A DNA stretch of 64,000 nucleotides from Nymphaea colorata (GCF_008831285.2 NC_045139.1:16102354-16166353); one strand, 5' to 3'. Shown: positions 11,523 through 24,651, counted from the stretch's first letter. Notes: generated from the sequence alone by a model not told the origin. Translations and numbers: made by a program.

Positions 11523-12851
11523 ATGGCACGCACTAGAGGAGGGAGTGTTAGTGGAGGAAGGAGAACTCCTCGCAACAACGGGAACCGAAACATAGAGGCT
11601 CATCCTACTAGACCTAGGACGCCTGGTAGAAACATCCAACAACAACAGACATTCATCATGAACACTTTGCAGATGATGACAGGATTGATGTATGGCATGA
11701 CGCAAAATACTTCTTCAGGAGGAACAAGTACGGATACAAACAGAACGACGAATGGTGAGGCAAGGGGAGTAACTCACCAACAGTTTATGAGTTTGCATCC
11801 TCCGAAGTTTTATGGGAAAGGCACTGCGGACGATGCCGAAGAATGGATAAATGAAACAGAGGAGATCTTTACCACCCTGGAAGTGCCTGACAACAAGAAG
11901 GTTCGGTATGGAACCTTTATGCTAAAAGGAGATGCTAAGGAATGGTGGCGAACGCAACGTGAGGTGAAGTTCGCAAATCACGAAGCGACCTGGGGAGAAT
12001 TCAAGGAAGCCTTCACACATGCCTACATTCCAACCTTCACACGGGAGAAACGCATGCAAGAATTCCTGGACCTTCAACAAGGGAGTCTGAGTCTGCACGA
12101 ATACATCGTCAAATTCAGACATTTGGAAAAATATTGCCCCCATGTGTATACTGCTGATGCGGACCGAGCAAATAAGTTCGTCAGAGGACTTAAAGACGGG
12201 TTGCAGAACCAAGTAATTAGTAGTCGTCCGAAAGATCTAGACGACGCTATCGACATGGCCACACGTCTTGAGGAAGGCTGGAACAGGATGCATGGGACAG
12301 ATAGAAAAAGTGAATCTCTGCGATCCAAGTCGAGGCCAGACATACGCAGTGACAAGGTGAACCAAGGGGATAGATTCAAGAGACAGAGGCCATCAACATC
12401 CAGGCAGGACGATGAATGTCCCACATGTCATCGCCAACACCCCGGCAAACCATGTTACAGAGAGGTCGGGGCATGTCTCTATTGTGGAAGGCGAGGACAT
12501 TTTATTCGTGAGTGCCCGAAGAAGAAAGAGGCAGAACAGGGGCGAGGTGCAGCAAACCAACCAGTAGAGAAGAAGGTACCTGGGAGAGTTTACGCGACCA
12601 CGGTTGAAGATTTGAGATCCACTGATGTGAATGAAGGTACCCTTCTTGTACAACCTCATTGGTCTCATATTCTGTTTGACTCTGGTGCATCGCATTCTTT
12701 CGTTTCTAAGAGCTTTGTTGAAATTTTAAAGTTAGAAAGAAAGAATATGTTTGATCAAATGTTAGTCGCTACGCCCATGAAAAACAAAGACACATGCAAA
12801 ACAAGACATGAGAAAGAGTTATCCCCAGTTCTTTTAATATGGTATGTTTAA
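11523..12851 (+). CDS. gag: Retrotransposon gag with truncated protease, copy 2
   Basis: 442 residues from the ATG at 11523. It has the same gag domain, CCHC knuckle and truncated DSGASHSF protease fragment as the first copy. I noticed four differences in the 1560-bp internal region: two missense changes (Thr to Ile and Thr to Arg in the N-terminal tail), one silent change, and one base in the post-stop remnant (TTCGAGGACG here, TTCGAGAACG in copy 1). The shared deletion point shows that pol was lost before the tandem formed. Confidence 0.92.
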   Translation: MARTRGGSVSGGRRTPRNNGNRNIEAHPTRPRTPGRNIQQQQTFIMNTLQMMTGLMYGMTQNTSSGGTSTDTNRTTNGEARGVTHQQFMSLHPPKFYGKGTADDAEEWINETEEIFTTLEVPDNKKVRYGTFMLKGDAKEWWRTQREVKFANHEATWGEFKEAFTHAYIPTFTREKRMQEFLDLQQGSLSLHEYIVKFRHLEKYCPHVYTADADRANKFVRGLKDGLQNQVISSRPKDLDDAIDMATRLEEGWNRMHGTDRKSESLRSKSRPDIRSDKVNQGDRFKRQRPSTSRQDDECPTCHRQHPGKPCYREVGACLYCGRRGHFIRECPKKKEAEQGRGAANQPVEKKVPGRVYATTVEDLRSTDVNEGTLLVQPHWSHILFDSGASHSFVSKSFVEILKLERKNMFDQMLVATPMKNKDTCKTRHEKELSPVLLIWYV

Positions 12852-12875
12852 ATTTCGAGGACGAAATTTCTTTTT

Positions 12876-12887
12876 AGGGGGAAAGGA
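12876..12887 (+). promoter_or_regulatory. Polypurine tract, copy 2
   Basis: AGGGGGAAAGGA directly before LTR3, identical to the first copy. Confidence 0.88.
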
Positions 12888-15779
12888 TGTAAGACCCACG
12901 ATTTTTATTAAGTTTCCTTAATTATGGGAACGTTATTATGAGCAGGAAATCATAAACGGTAGGTTTAAATGACTGCAAAAATGAAATGGAAACTGCCAAT
13001 TAAATGAAAAAGAGAGAAACTATGGAAAGAAATGAAAAAAAGAAACGAAAAGAAATTCGTATGACAGTTACAAGGGTTGTGAAGGGGGCTCTTTAAATCT
13101 GATTTACAATAATTAACCCTTTCTTTACTGCCTTCATAAAAGAGAAAACTCAACAATTGAGAATTTGAGAGAAAGAAAGGGAAAAGAAAAACTGACGGGT
13201 TATTCATTCCCTTGGGAGAGGTTGAAAAATAATCATCCCTTATTGCTACAGCCATCGACTAGAGAGTCCAGCAACAAGAGGATTCGAGAGAAAGAGAGAG
13301 AGAGACATCCTCATTCTTGTTTTCTTTCTCGTTGAGGTTGAAGTGGGTGGTCGCTGGAAAAGAATCAGAAGATCAAGAAAAGGGACTGCGAAAGAGGAAC
13401 AAGAAGGTTGTGACAGACTTTGATAGGTATGGGAAATTTCAGTTATGAATGCAGCATGAAGCCTGTATATTTTGAGTTCTTATACATACATATGCAATGT
13501 GGATTTATGAATGTATACGCCTAGACATGAACATATGCATGAGGCGTTGTATGATGTTAATGTTACACAATGTTCTTCGATTCGTCTCCGATTTTCTTGG
13601 ACCTTTGTATTTGTATGCATAAATATGAATCTATGCATGAGTTAGTGTATGTTGGGATGGAAATATAGTATTATAAGTTATGGTTCTTTTCAAAGAAATC
13701 GAAGCATGCGAGGTATGAAGGGTGAGGTATGTTAGTCTTCGTTGGGTTATTGAACCTTCTCCGATGACTCGTATCATGCTGTTTTCCCCTTCTTCTTATA
13801 TTTCGCTTATTTCACTTGTGAGAAAACGAGACTAAGCCAACATTAAACAAAGTATGTATAGTTGTAATAAGGATGCGTTAAAGAATCCGAACCAACAACA
13901 GAAAAGGAGAAGCAGACTCTGCTCAGTGTCGTCGACAGAGAGCAACGCCTGCTCTGATCGACATAAGGAAAACAAGGAATGTTGCAGAGGTGATTTGGGG
14001 GAAATTGGAGAACACGACCTTGACGTGGCAGGTTTCCTCATGTCGTCCCCCATTGTAGTCGGTTTCTCCCTGTCGCCTGGAAGAGCAGGGTCCTCCTTGC
14101 TGCCGGTTCATTCTCGTCGCAAGGAAGGAGGAGCAGAGAGAGACATGCCTGGTTTGGGGAGGTCGTCTCCCTCACGGTGGCAGGGCTGAAAAACGAGAGC
14201 AGCAGAGGAGGAGGTGGTGGTTGAGAGCATCGGACGGCGGTGGGAAACCAGAGCGTTGGAGCTTGCGGGAGGAGGACAGATCTCTCCCCATGGTCCCGCT
14301 TTTCGCTGGTTTTGAGTGAGGAAGAACGGTGGAAGCCACCGTCGGTTGAACGAAAGGAAGGAGGCTCGTGAGGAGAGAGAAAACGAAGCGGTGAAATGAA
14401 AGAAAAACGAGCGTGGTTCATTTTTATATCAAGTTGGAAAAATTTCAAAACGGGTCCACTAATTAGCAAAATATTCAGATAAGCTGTTATATATTTTATA
14501 ACTTCTATGCTGCAACATTTTTGCTAAAAACCTCTTCAAAAAGAGGCTTGCGAAAGTGTTTTTCAATAGGAAACGGATGTTTAATATGAAATTTCGTTTC
14601 GATACCCTTTAAGTTTTTATAAATTGCCAAAGGGTAGTTTTATAAATTACACATGAAAAGTTATGTGTTATTGCTCGTTGATGCTCGTAATGGTGTTTAA
14701 AATTTCAGAAAGATGGTCCTGAAATCAATTTCGAAAAGTTGAAGAGGAAAGTCACGTTGTAAGAATTTAAAGTATAAATTCTCTTACTTTTGAATGGTTA
14801 TTTTATTTGAGAAATTTTGGCGTGATAGTCTGTATGTTGTTTCTATGTTTGGAGGCCATTATCAAAAAAATGGTTTATTGTTTTTGTCTGGGAAACCGAG
14901 CCTAAGGGCGGTTTCTGTGAGAGGTACTAGACGATGTCTAGCATTGGCAAACCCTCACTTTTGAAATTCGAAGGCGAAACGTGGACTTTGTGCGATGGTT
15001 TATGCGAGTGCGAGCTTTCTGTTTTGCCCAGTGTTTGGTTTCGTCCCGGGAGGTAGTGGTCACACTCCTCTGGCTGTACTGGAGGGCCCACAGGGTATTG
15101 GGCGGCACAAGGGCCCGGGGTACTGCTGCTGTGTTGGGAGAGACATCTCCTGGTCCCTCAAACCGGGTTCCTAGAGGGGCCATGCTGCTGCAGCGGCGAT
15201 CTGGGATATCTCAGGAGGCTTCACTTCAGGTACCCTCGATCCGTTGGGTCGCCTGGTGAAGATATGTTCTGTTCTGCCCGTGAGTGCCCACGGGGATTTC
15301 TGTTGCTCGGCACGATGACCATGACATTGTCAGAGAACCACGGTTGGAAGCCTACGAAATTTTGGAGGTTGTGCACACCTCGTTCTGTCATTGATGATGT
15401 GATGTAACTCTGATATGTGCTAAGTTTTGGAAAACTTATGGTTGTAGTTCATAAGGCCTTTTTTGGAATTGTTTACGAAACTAAATATTATTTTGGGTCA
15501 TGTTCCATTCATGGCTGAATTTTCTCATACTCAGAGGAATTCTGACCCTTCTTTCTATCTACAGGTAGTCCTTGATAGCTTTTGCTTTGGAGCGACGACC
15601 TCAGTCTTGTGATGGACGGGCATTGGCATTCTGGACACTGCGTCGGTTTTGGGGATTTGTGGTTATTTTTGTTTGGGTCCAAGTATTTTATTATTGAAAT
15701 AAAACAGTGTCTTATGTTCTGGTCATGACTCATTATTGCTTCTAAGAAAATTTTTGGTGTCAAAAAGTGGGTCGTGACA
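12888..15779 (+). repeat. Right LTR (LTR3), 2892 bp
   Basis: Same start and end as the other LTRs, but 16 bp shorter because of a deletion near 15742 (CTTCTAAGAAAA where the others have CTTCCGCTATC...). Its private base changes (about 15248, 15269, 15350, 15498 and 15509) cluster with the deletion in the last ~550 bp. The first ~2.3 kb looks like the other LTRs. Confidence 0.95.
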
Positions 15780-15784
15780 CTTGG
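15780..15784. repeat. Target site duplication (CTTGG), right copy
   Basis: CTTGG directly after the CA end of LTR3. It matches 3947-3951 exactly. Confidence 0.93.
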
Positions 15785-18700
15785 TTTATAAGTTAAACTC
15801 AATACTGAGAGGAGCTTTCTAGACTTGTCCATTGCGAGTTGAAGAGTTACAGTATCTGAGGTGTGTGGACATTGGCATAATCTGCTGGGCTTCTTGTATC
15901 TGGCTTAATTTGTTTCTTCTACCTGATGAAAAAAAAAAAGAAAGAAAAAAATTGTGCTCTATGTGGGCATCAAAATTTCAATCTCAATTGGAATATTGAC
16001 ATCATTTCAGAAAATTCTTGAGTATGTACTCTCCAACACAAATTACAGATGCTATCCAAGTCTAAATTATTAATACTTCATGTCGAGAAGAAAATCATTT
16101 AGTTCGATGTCTCAAAGTATTGTAATAATAAACTTGAAAGAGGTCCACTTAATCAGATCTCAATCACCAAACCAAGACAAGCTCATCAAGTGGACTTAAT
16201 ACACCAACACTTAAATAATAAACCACTATTACTTCAACAATGAAAACTCCAGAATCATAATTCCTCTTCAAATCTTTTAAGTTTACAAATGTTTTTACAC
16301 TCAACGAAAACTTTATGCATAGAAACAGACCTCCCACCTCATTTGCTTAGTCTGTGGTATCGAATTGAAGCGTCAAGGATTAAATTTCACATGTGAGGCG
16401 CAATTTTTCTTTTGTTTGAAGGTACTTCAAGGGTAACATTTTAACTTTTTCAACTGTGCACTTATAGCTACTTCAGTTTCCGAGCATTTTATACTTTTAA
16501 TGGCCCCTACCATTCTAGACAACCGAATATTTGTCTGCGTGTGTTCGGTGATGACCTTCTATACTTACAATTGATACCTCACTAGACTTCTCAAATGCTT
16601 TTATTAGTCAAAAAAATTATATTGATTTGTAAATTTATAAAGGCCAATTAGTTAATACTTTCCAATGAAAGAGATAGATATGTTTCCGCCATTATTTTCT
16701 TCTAGATTAAAATTGGAAAAATAAATGGCTTTCTTCTTCTTCTTCTTTTTTGGGGTATCTGTATGAGCTTCATGCTAAATAGTGGCAACGTTTTTACTTA
16801 AAGTGACGATATAACTAGACTTACATGGTTTATTTTTGTCACAAGTTGATACTTTTCAATATGCTTTTGCAAAGAAAGATCAAATATTGATGCATGTAAG
16901 TACTTCAAGGTCGGCGTGTCTTCCAACTTTTTTTCCGCACTTCATAATAATATGGTTGAGATACTTGTTTATTATAAGCTATGAAAGTCATTTTAGTTCC
17001 TTAATGATCGTGAGAATCAAAAAACTTAAGCACACCATTCATCAAACATTTGTAAAATACTTCCAAGTTTTCGTAAAACTTAATATGGTTGAATTTAAAA
17101 ACGACAAATGCGAAAAACAACTTTTCAAGATTTGCTTCATGACACGTCATTTTAAGCACTCTTTTTCGGGAAAAAAAAAACTAATATTGGTCAGTGCAAT
17201 AATAAATAAAATGCCGTGTAGAACAAATAAAACGTCAAAAACCCGACAGGCGACGGAGGAAGCAGGCACGATGTTGCGAGGGCAAGTGTAGGACGAGCAG
17301 CATTGAAGAAGGCAACAGGATGTCGACATTGAAGGGGCCAGCAACGGACGCGTGATGGTGTTACCTTCTCGTACCTCGCCCTCCCCACCACCTTTCTCAT
17401 GGCGGTCCCACCAGCAATGGCCTCACCATGACCTCATCCTGGCAGGCAGACGCCAGCTCCCTTCCCCTTCACCAAAAGCTCCAAAACATTTTAATAATTG
17501 TTTGCAATCGTCATGCGCCAGCCATGAACGGCAGCTATCAGCAGCAGATCGCCGGCTTATTTTTCACCCAAAAGAAGGCAAGTCTCACTTAGATTCTCTG
17601 CCCTTTCTTCTTATAACTACAATGAAGTGGTAAGCTTTCTTAGTGTAGATGCATGCGGGCATGAGGGCGGTCCCTATACATCTCCTTTATGTAGAATGGT
17701 AGGGTAATTGGTGAAGACGGCAATCAAGGAATGGCTACTCCTGTTAGAATGTGGACGTTCCGGAGCCATTTGCTCAGCCCTTCCTGCTAAAAGTCGTCAG
17801 TAAAACTGAGGTCTGGAGAGAGCGATGGGGTGCTTGGAGGAAGGAGGACGGATGTTCGTGGTGGTGATGATGAGGAAATTGATGTGCTGGTTCAAGGAAG
17901 TCGTGGAGATCGTCTGCGATCTGGTTTCGCTCGCTCTGGTGGTATTCCGATGTACCCATCTGGTTTTCGGGCGGACTTCGACACCGGTCTCGAGCCAACG
18001 TTATCCCACCGTCCCTCCTATGCTTCTCAGCCAAGGCCGTTGACATGCGGGCAATCATTCTACGCCTGCTTGGTTCTCTTCTTCTCCCTATCCTTTTTTC
18101 TTTGTTTTCTTTTTGTTCTATCTTTGCAGTGTGTATATCTGTGTGTGCGCGCGTGTGTGTGAGAGAGTGAGAGAGAGAGAGTCTGTGTATCCCTCTGTCC
18201 ATGGTTTTCCGTCGATATCTCTGCAATGACTAAATAAAGTAGCAATTCAAACAAGAAAAGATAGAAAGAAAAATCGTGGTATTTACTATTTTCCGTCTTC
18301 TTTCTTCACTAGTGAAATAATGAAATGCCCTAAACCAGCAGAAAGCCAGTCGACTGGGTCAGTTCGTCTAGCCATAATTTGCAGTTTTTCTGTTTCCTCC
18401 TTTTCCTTTGTAGGAGAAGAAGATCCAGATCAAAGGATCGTAGTAGTTTTGTCCAGATCATGGCTATTTTTGTTGCAGTCAGTTATCATGGTTTTTGTAA
18501 TCTTGCAAGATGCATTTTTTTTCATGGGATTGTAATTATAAAGTTGTGAATCCCATGGTGATCATTTTGCCTCTTCAAGAAATTCAGCCAACAGGCTTCC
18601 CCTTTCAGGCCAGCCATTCAGTTAGCACATGCCGGTGATTCTAAGTGGAAAAGTACCAGTCATCAATCCTCATTGTTGGTAGGAACAATTAAAAACATAA

Positions 18701-19410
18701 TGGTCCTGAACAAGAAGTGAAAAACTGAAGAACCACAAGAAAAGAAATCCACCGGGTCTCCTTATACACGAAGACACAAGCTCATGGTTGTTCTGTCAAT
18801 CTACTGAACATGTGCTCTTCCACTGTAGTTACTCTTAGCTTAACTCTTCCCAAGTGCATTGAAAATATTTTACTTAGCCAAGAAGCTGAGCATAACTTCT
18901 GGATTTCTCCATGTATCCTACAACCCATCACTCTTCTGCTTATGTACCTTTGCACGCTGCACCAAAAACGAACCGTGTACTGTATTTTGTTTAGTTGCCT
19001 TCCATTATTAGCCCAAGACTCTGCATAATCAGCATGACTGGTCTTTGGAAGGAGAAGCTGCACACATATGTGAAGAAATTCAAATGGTGGGCCGACTTTC
19101 AGCCTACTTGTAGTCAGCATGAAAGTGGATCTGGCTGGCTTCGGAAACTGGGAGGTTGATCACAGACTGTTTGGTCATGTAAATACTTATAGTGTTGATG
19201 GTAATTCAGGTAGTTCATCAATTGATGGTTGAGATAGAGAATCCAATTTTGTGATTGAAAATTGATAATTATATCAAGGAGTGTTGATGTTATATGTGTT
19301 CCTGTCCAAAGACCAAGACGGCTGATTGCATGACTGATCAAGAACCTGAGAAGGGAGCTTCACTAAGATTTAACAATGCCGCCATCAATTTCACTTGTTT
19401 CACACACTCA

Positions 19411-19451
<41 letters not shown>

Positions 19452-22400
19452 GCAGGAGAAAGGTTGCAGCATCTGCAACCAACGATGATTGGCATCTTCT
19501 ATTGTTTTGTTGATTAATAAATAAGTTTCTCTTAATCAAAGTCCACATATTAAATTTGAGTTTTTTTTTTTTGTGAAAAGAAAATATGCTTTAGATTATG
19601 AAGATTTCGGGCTCTTGCTAGTGCATAATCTTGTAAGTATGGATCTAAATATGTGTATATACCTAGCGTAGACAATTGTTTACATGTCAATAAGTTCAAT
19701 CTATCTTCTTGGCTTCATGAGTTTTTCCAATTTATGCAGATATCTATAGGTTTTTTTGACATGCAAGAACATAATAAATGGTTCATGCTTGAAAATGTTC
19801 TCAGGGTTTACCTAAGATGCAAAAATTTCTCAGGCTTTATGTACTAGTTGATTGGTGATTTGCAAATATTAATGAAGCTGAATCGTTTGTATGTTGGAGA
19901 TACTATGAACCAACACGATGTAAATCTTGCTAAATATGTGTATATACTTAGATTCAGCATTTGGTTGCTAGCTAGATCCATTAAACGAAAGCAGCATATG
20001 AGAACATGGTAAAGCATAGTTCTGCTCCTTATCTTGAATTCAATGGTCGTGGGTGTAGACAATCCTGATTTAAGTGGGAACCCAGTCACATGGTTGTCAC
20101 TTTCGGATGGCCTTTAATTTTTTATATGTTGCATAACAACACAGTAAGCCAATTCTGGAAACCTGGACCCATCTCTTCTATCTAGAAATTCAAAGTTAAA
20201 CGCATTGTAGCTTATATGTGGTTCCAACTTAGTCGCCTAATCCTTATTTGCTGAATTGTTAGTGCCTACCTACATGTGTTGTTCGCTTTAAGAAATGTCA
20301 ATCACAAGTTACAAATTCTCACTTAGAATTTGATGATAGGAAGCTCGAATTGTTAACCAGTGGAGCAACTCCTGCCGCCAACGTAGATTTGCAGTGCTGA
20401 TGGACAAATTGAGAAAGATATCTTTGTATAGCTCGACTAAATTGGTCTTTGCTTTGTAGATCTTTGCTAACTTTGCAATATGAAGATCCATCTGCTTTCT
20501 CTTTCTTAACCATAGATAGTACATACAGACACATATATATACTTAATTGCATGAATATGAAAATATTTAGTCATGGGGTTAATGAAATCCGCTCAAAGAG
20601 ATCAGGTGGACAAAAGTTGGTACCAGTAGTACATCTAATGTATTCAAACTTATTGGCTTGGGTTAAGGCAGAACCCCAGCAAAAACAAGTTTCTAGAAAA
20701 TAATCGGAAATATTGCACGAATTCCATGTTGGGGAGATGGTCTACGAAAGTCTAAGTTTCGAAGCTCAATCCATTTCTAGCTTGGCTTCATTCTCATTAA
20801 ACTGAATTTGGAATGCACGTCAATTAGCTGTCTGGATTTTGATCTTGCTCAAGATGCATGTCCTTGGCTTCCCCCTGCATCCCATCCCATACTCTCTGCA
20901 ACCTCATCTTGATTATGTATGCGTATATGTGTGTATATATAATATTTGTCTTTGCTCTCCCAAAGATGCAAATGAGCATAGTTAACTTGCTCCAAGAATG
21001 ATAAGTTAAGAACCTAGTTTAATACAGACACACATATATATATATGCATATGTTTTATGACATGAACAAATTTGATCACTTTCATCAAGATGAAGCGTGC
21101 AAGCAAAGGGATGAGTATGATTGGTCGCTTATGTTGGTCCATTAATGATAAATCAAACCCTTAATATGGGTTTAGTCTACTTGTGGCTCTCTTCTTGCCT
21201 TCTTTAGACGTCCATGAACCACTTTTAAAAACTTTATTATCCATTACTATTGAATCGTTGATAAAGCATTAGGGGAAGTTGGTCATGGCATGGTGCAACT
21301 GACATCCAACTTAGGATCATTATTCATTGCTGAACCCAACTCATGATATAGTTTTTGGACATGTTCTTTAACTTGTTCGATCTATTCATTCCTGATCTGA
21401 AATCGATGAGGGCCCGATGTGATCCAAACAAATAAGTAAAATATACAGACACTCCTTTTGTTGGATCCTTGTAAATTGCAATGCCATGTGTTCTAGTATC
21501 TTTCTAATATTAAAACCAAATAGTTCTCTTCTCTGCAATTCATGCCATTAAAAACCTACATGGCCAGTTCTACAAAGCGGTTTGCTTCTCACAGGCATCA
21601 ACCTCTTGTGCGAGCCAACTCGGCCACCTTGGGACCAAGGGGAAAGAGTAGAGTCTTGACTCTTTGTCCTTTGCAGTCTGGCCCATATCTGACCAAGACA
21701 GTAATAAAAGAAAAGTGCAGGTGCAGCATGTCTAACCTGGCTCGGCCCTACTTGGATCAAGAAGGACCCCATCATATCTAACCCAGCTAAGCCTAGACGT
21801 AGAAAAGAGACCAGGGGGGCCTCCACTCATCTGGTAAGGCGGATCATGAATGCCGGAAAACTTGCCAGATGTCGCGAGCTCGAGCCAGTTGGGTGTACTT
21901 CCTCGAGCTTTAGATCGATGGGGTTTGGCCAATGGGGTGGTTCGCATGGGATCGCCTAAAAAAAAACAAGGAGGGGACCGAAGAAACAGCTTTTGAAAAG
22001 TTTTCGTGTCCAAAGCAAACTTGTTCTCGAGCTTTTTGCAAAATTAAGTTGTTAAGTGATTGGTTGTCCTGCAAGTAAGAGATGAACGTAACAATCGAAA
22101 AGCACATTTGGTTCTTAAACTCTTATATAGTATGATTTCAGTTGGGAAAGCAATGCATTTCCTGCACGCTTTAAATTTTTCCACAGGAAGAATACATATA
22201 TTTTAAGTAAAGTTGATATTGTCAAAAAAAAAAAAAAGTGAAAACAGTGAACGTTGATTGTTTGCCTTGGATTTACATATAATTTGTCCATAACCAAGAC
22301 TGGATCCGACTTAAAAACTGAATCGAATTGAGTAGAGCCAAAGCCGTGGTTGTCCGCTTGTGGCTCTCCTTTTTGCATCCAATACAATGCAACTTCCAAC

Positions 22401-24590
22401 GGGGTACGAGTGAATTTATATGCAGGAGGCTTACATGATCCAATTCTGGGTCTAAACTTTATGACCCGTGAATTAGCAATTTATCTGACTTTGCATTAAA
22501 AAACGTATGTGTAAAAATATAAGGTAAGGTTGTAAAAATGACATTTGAATCGCATGTACCCTTGACCATATTCAATAAAAACGACTTTGTATACATCCGA
22601 TCGAGTATCTATTTAAAATAAAATCTGAAACCGATCAGATATCGCTGCTTAAATCCAAATCCAATATGATTTCATAGTTTGAAATGTTTTTTTTCCGGTT
22701 TATTTGAAACAAAAATCGAACCTAATACCTGATTTGAATCCAATCCATTAGGATCTCTAATGCAGATTTTAATCTAGATCCAAAACTTTTAAATAGCTGG
22801 ACTTGGCATATGTTTATTATCTAGATTATGTCCAAATTTAGATGGAGAGGTAGAAGTGGAACTCGATCGAAAATTAACAAACCCGATCCGTTTTCACTTC
22901 CTCCGGCAAGACTCAGGAGCGTCGACGGGGGCCCGCGACGGGGCAGTGATGTAAATATCTTCCAATAGGACGGGCAACTCGGGGATGACATTGGCCTCAA
23001 AAGGTAGCGCCATGTTACTGGCACACGCTTGAAGTGCCGATGTATGCGGTGTTGCTGAGCTGGCAAAGGTACTCAGGAGCGCAATACACGAGGCAGGCAG
23101 AGAAACAGTCGGTTGACTAATGTCTACGGGCGACTCCACGGATACCCGAAATTACGCGAAACTCCTCCGACGGCCGAGCCACCGCGACCGAGCCCACCCC
23201 GATCGACCTCGGCTCCAAGTTGTGGCTCAAATTTAAACACCTGGTTACATCACCGAGCCTTTATGGCTGGGAAGTCACATTCATAAGAATCTACCAACGA
23301 GCCAAAAAAAAAAAAAAGGTTTACACCTTTGGAATTTATTCACAAAGTGGAAAAAAGAAAAGAAATAAGAAAGGTTTGTTGGACATATTGCGATTATGGT
23401 TGGTCGAGTGGAACCAATGTGAAGTCGACGTTGGCTCGAGCAACTTTCAAATTTAAACCAATCATTAATCCCTGGAATGTGAAGCCCGTACTCAGTTTTT
23501 TTAATGATAAACTCCAGTGCAATAATCGTGCATTTTCTGAAGATTAAATGTTCTTTAAGCCTTAACCAATACAAAAAGAGTTCCATACGAACAACTTATC
23601 GGTGGAAAAATAATCCCGTGTTGTTGATGAGCAAAAGTTAGTCGATATTAAAGTAAGCAACACACAAACGAAAAGGTGTCACGAGGGAAAGCGGTAGAAG
23701 TGACCATTATAAAATGTCACATTTTTCGGCGTGGTAGCGACAAAGCATCTTATAGTCGGCCTTCCTTCCATGGGTCCCATGGTCAACTCATTCATTCATT
23801 CAATTCAAGCTTGTTGTTAATTGCTTGACCTTAGGACTTGTGTTGGTCAATTGAGCACCAAATCTATCCGGGTTCGGTCAAAGTTCCAATCAAATTTTTA
23901 TTTTCATTTGAATCGATTAGCTCATAAGATTAAAACTTCCACTTTTGGGGGTTCTGATACTTATAAGAATCGAATTGATGGTTGAGTTTATATTTATTAT
24001 GGATTCAAAGCTGCGCTAATCCCAGATTTTAATCAAAATATACAAAGTCACCTTGACTTAGATCGAGTCAACTCCGACTGGGACGGGGAGGCGAGAGTCC
24101 TTGTCAAGCCCAGTGAGAAGTTGGCGCGGGGGAGGACGAACTGAGGGTGCTTTCGTCATTTGACACGCGCACCAACGGGGTTACGGGAGGAGAAAAAAAG
24201 TGGTGTGATAAAATTGGGAAAAAAAACGCAAGTTGAAGAAACGAAAATCGGAAAAGAAAATCTCCGTCGCCGCCCTCTCTCCTTCTCTTTCTTTCTCTCC
24301 CTCTCGCTTCGTTCTTGCGCCTCCACTCTTTCTGCCCTTCTCCTACAAAAGGTCTAGGGTTTTGCTTGGTCCCATCCACCAGAACGACACTTCGATACTC
24401 GAGGCGACGGAGGGCGCCGGCTTAGCGACCGCCGGTTTGGGTTTCCTGACGAGCTTCGTGGGATCCTGGGGCTTTTCAGGCGAGACTGTTTGTCTGCCGC
24501 ATAGTTTTCGAAGGGCGCCGGGTTGCTCTGTCCGTCTATTCTTTCCGTCCCTCCCAAGGGCTAGGGTGGTGGAACGACGATCAAGACGAG
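15785..24590. other. Gene-poor intergenic region
   Basis: About 8.8 kb of mostly AT-rich DNA between the retroelement and the RAPTOR gene. There is a (TC)n microsatellite at 19415-19449. GC-richer islands near 17200-18200, 21550-21960 and 22830-23220 hold open frames of 60-150 codons with no domain I recognise. They could be decayed genes or transposon pieces. The last ~300 bp (24260-24590) is pyrimidine-rich and probably includes the RAPTOR promoter and 5' leader. Confidence 0.55.
19415..19449. repeat. (TC)n microsatellite
   Basis: About 17 TC units in intergenic DNA. Confidence 0.9.
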
Positions 24591-24592
24591 CC

Positions 24593-24622
24593 ATGCTTAG
24601 GCCGAGATTGGGACAAGGTTGA
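24593..24622 (+). promoter_or_regulatory. Short upstream ORF in the RAPTOR leader
   Basis: ATG at 24593 opens a 9-codon ORF (MLRPRLGQG, stop 24620-24622) that ends 29 bases before the RAPTOR ATG. The leader is inferred, since the transcription start is unknown. If transcribed, it is a candidate translational brake on RAPTOR. Confidence 0.4.
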
Positions 24623-24651
24623 GATTTTGGAAGGCGGGTGGAGGGATTGCC

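Larger units (their letters stand above)
3952..15779 (+). mobile_element. Tandem LTR-gag-LTR-gag-LTR non-autonomous Ty3/gypsy-type retrotransposon
   Basis: Three nearly identical LTRs (3952-6859, 8420-11327, 12888-15779) separate two internal regions of 1560 bp, with an exact 4468-bp period. Each LTR starts TGTAAGACC and ends GTCGTGACA. Each internal region has a tRNA-Met-type primer-binding site, a gag ORF, a protease fragment and a polypurine tract. Reverse transcriptase, RNase H and integrase are absent. The outer ends carry the same CTTGG duplication and the inner LTR boundaries carry none. Established knowledge: gag-only elements with long LTRs are known in plants as TR-GAG elements, and tandem three-LTR structures arise by unequal recombination between LTRs. 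The double zinc-finger gag (a CPTC...C motif, then CCHC) resembles Tekay/Del-like chromoviruses, but the clade is inferred. Confidence 0.95.

Noticed and set aside
3952-15779. Assembly duplication as explanation of the 4468-bp tandem
   Set aside because: The units differ by several substitutions and LTR3 by a 16-bp deletion, so the copies are not simple assembly echoes. Copy number still needs long reads.
17774-18226. Overlapping open frames on both strands near 17.8-18.2 kb
   Set aside because: GC-rich patch giving open frames in several phases; no domain, no splice-consistent extension, and low-complexity tails from CT/GA tracts.
22894-23139. Minus-strand 81-codon frame in a GC-richer island
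   Set aside because: Protein-like composition but no family recognised, and no flanking exons or start context. It may be a decayed gene fragment.
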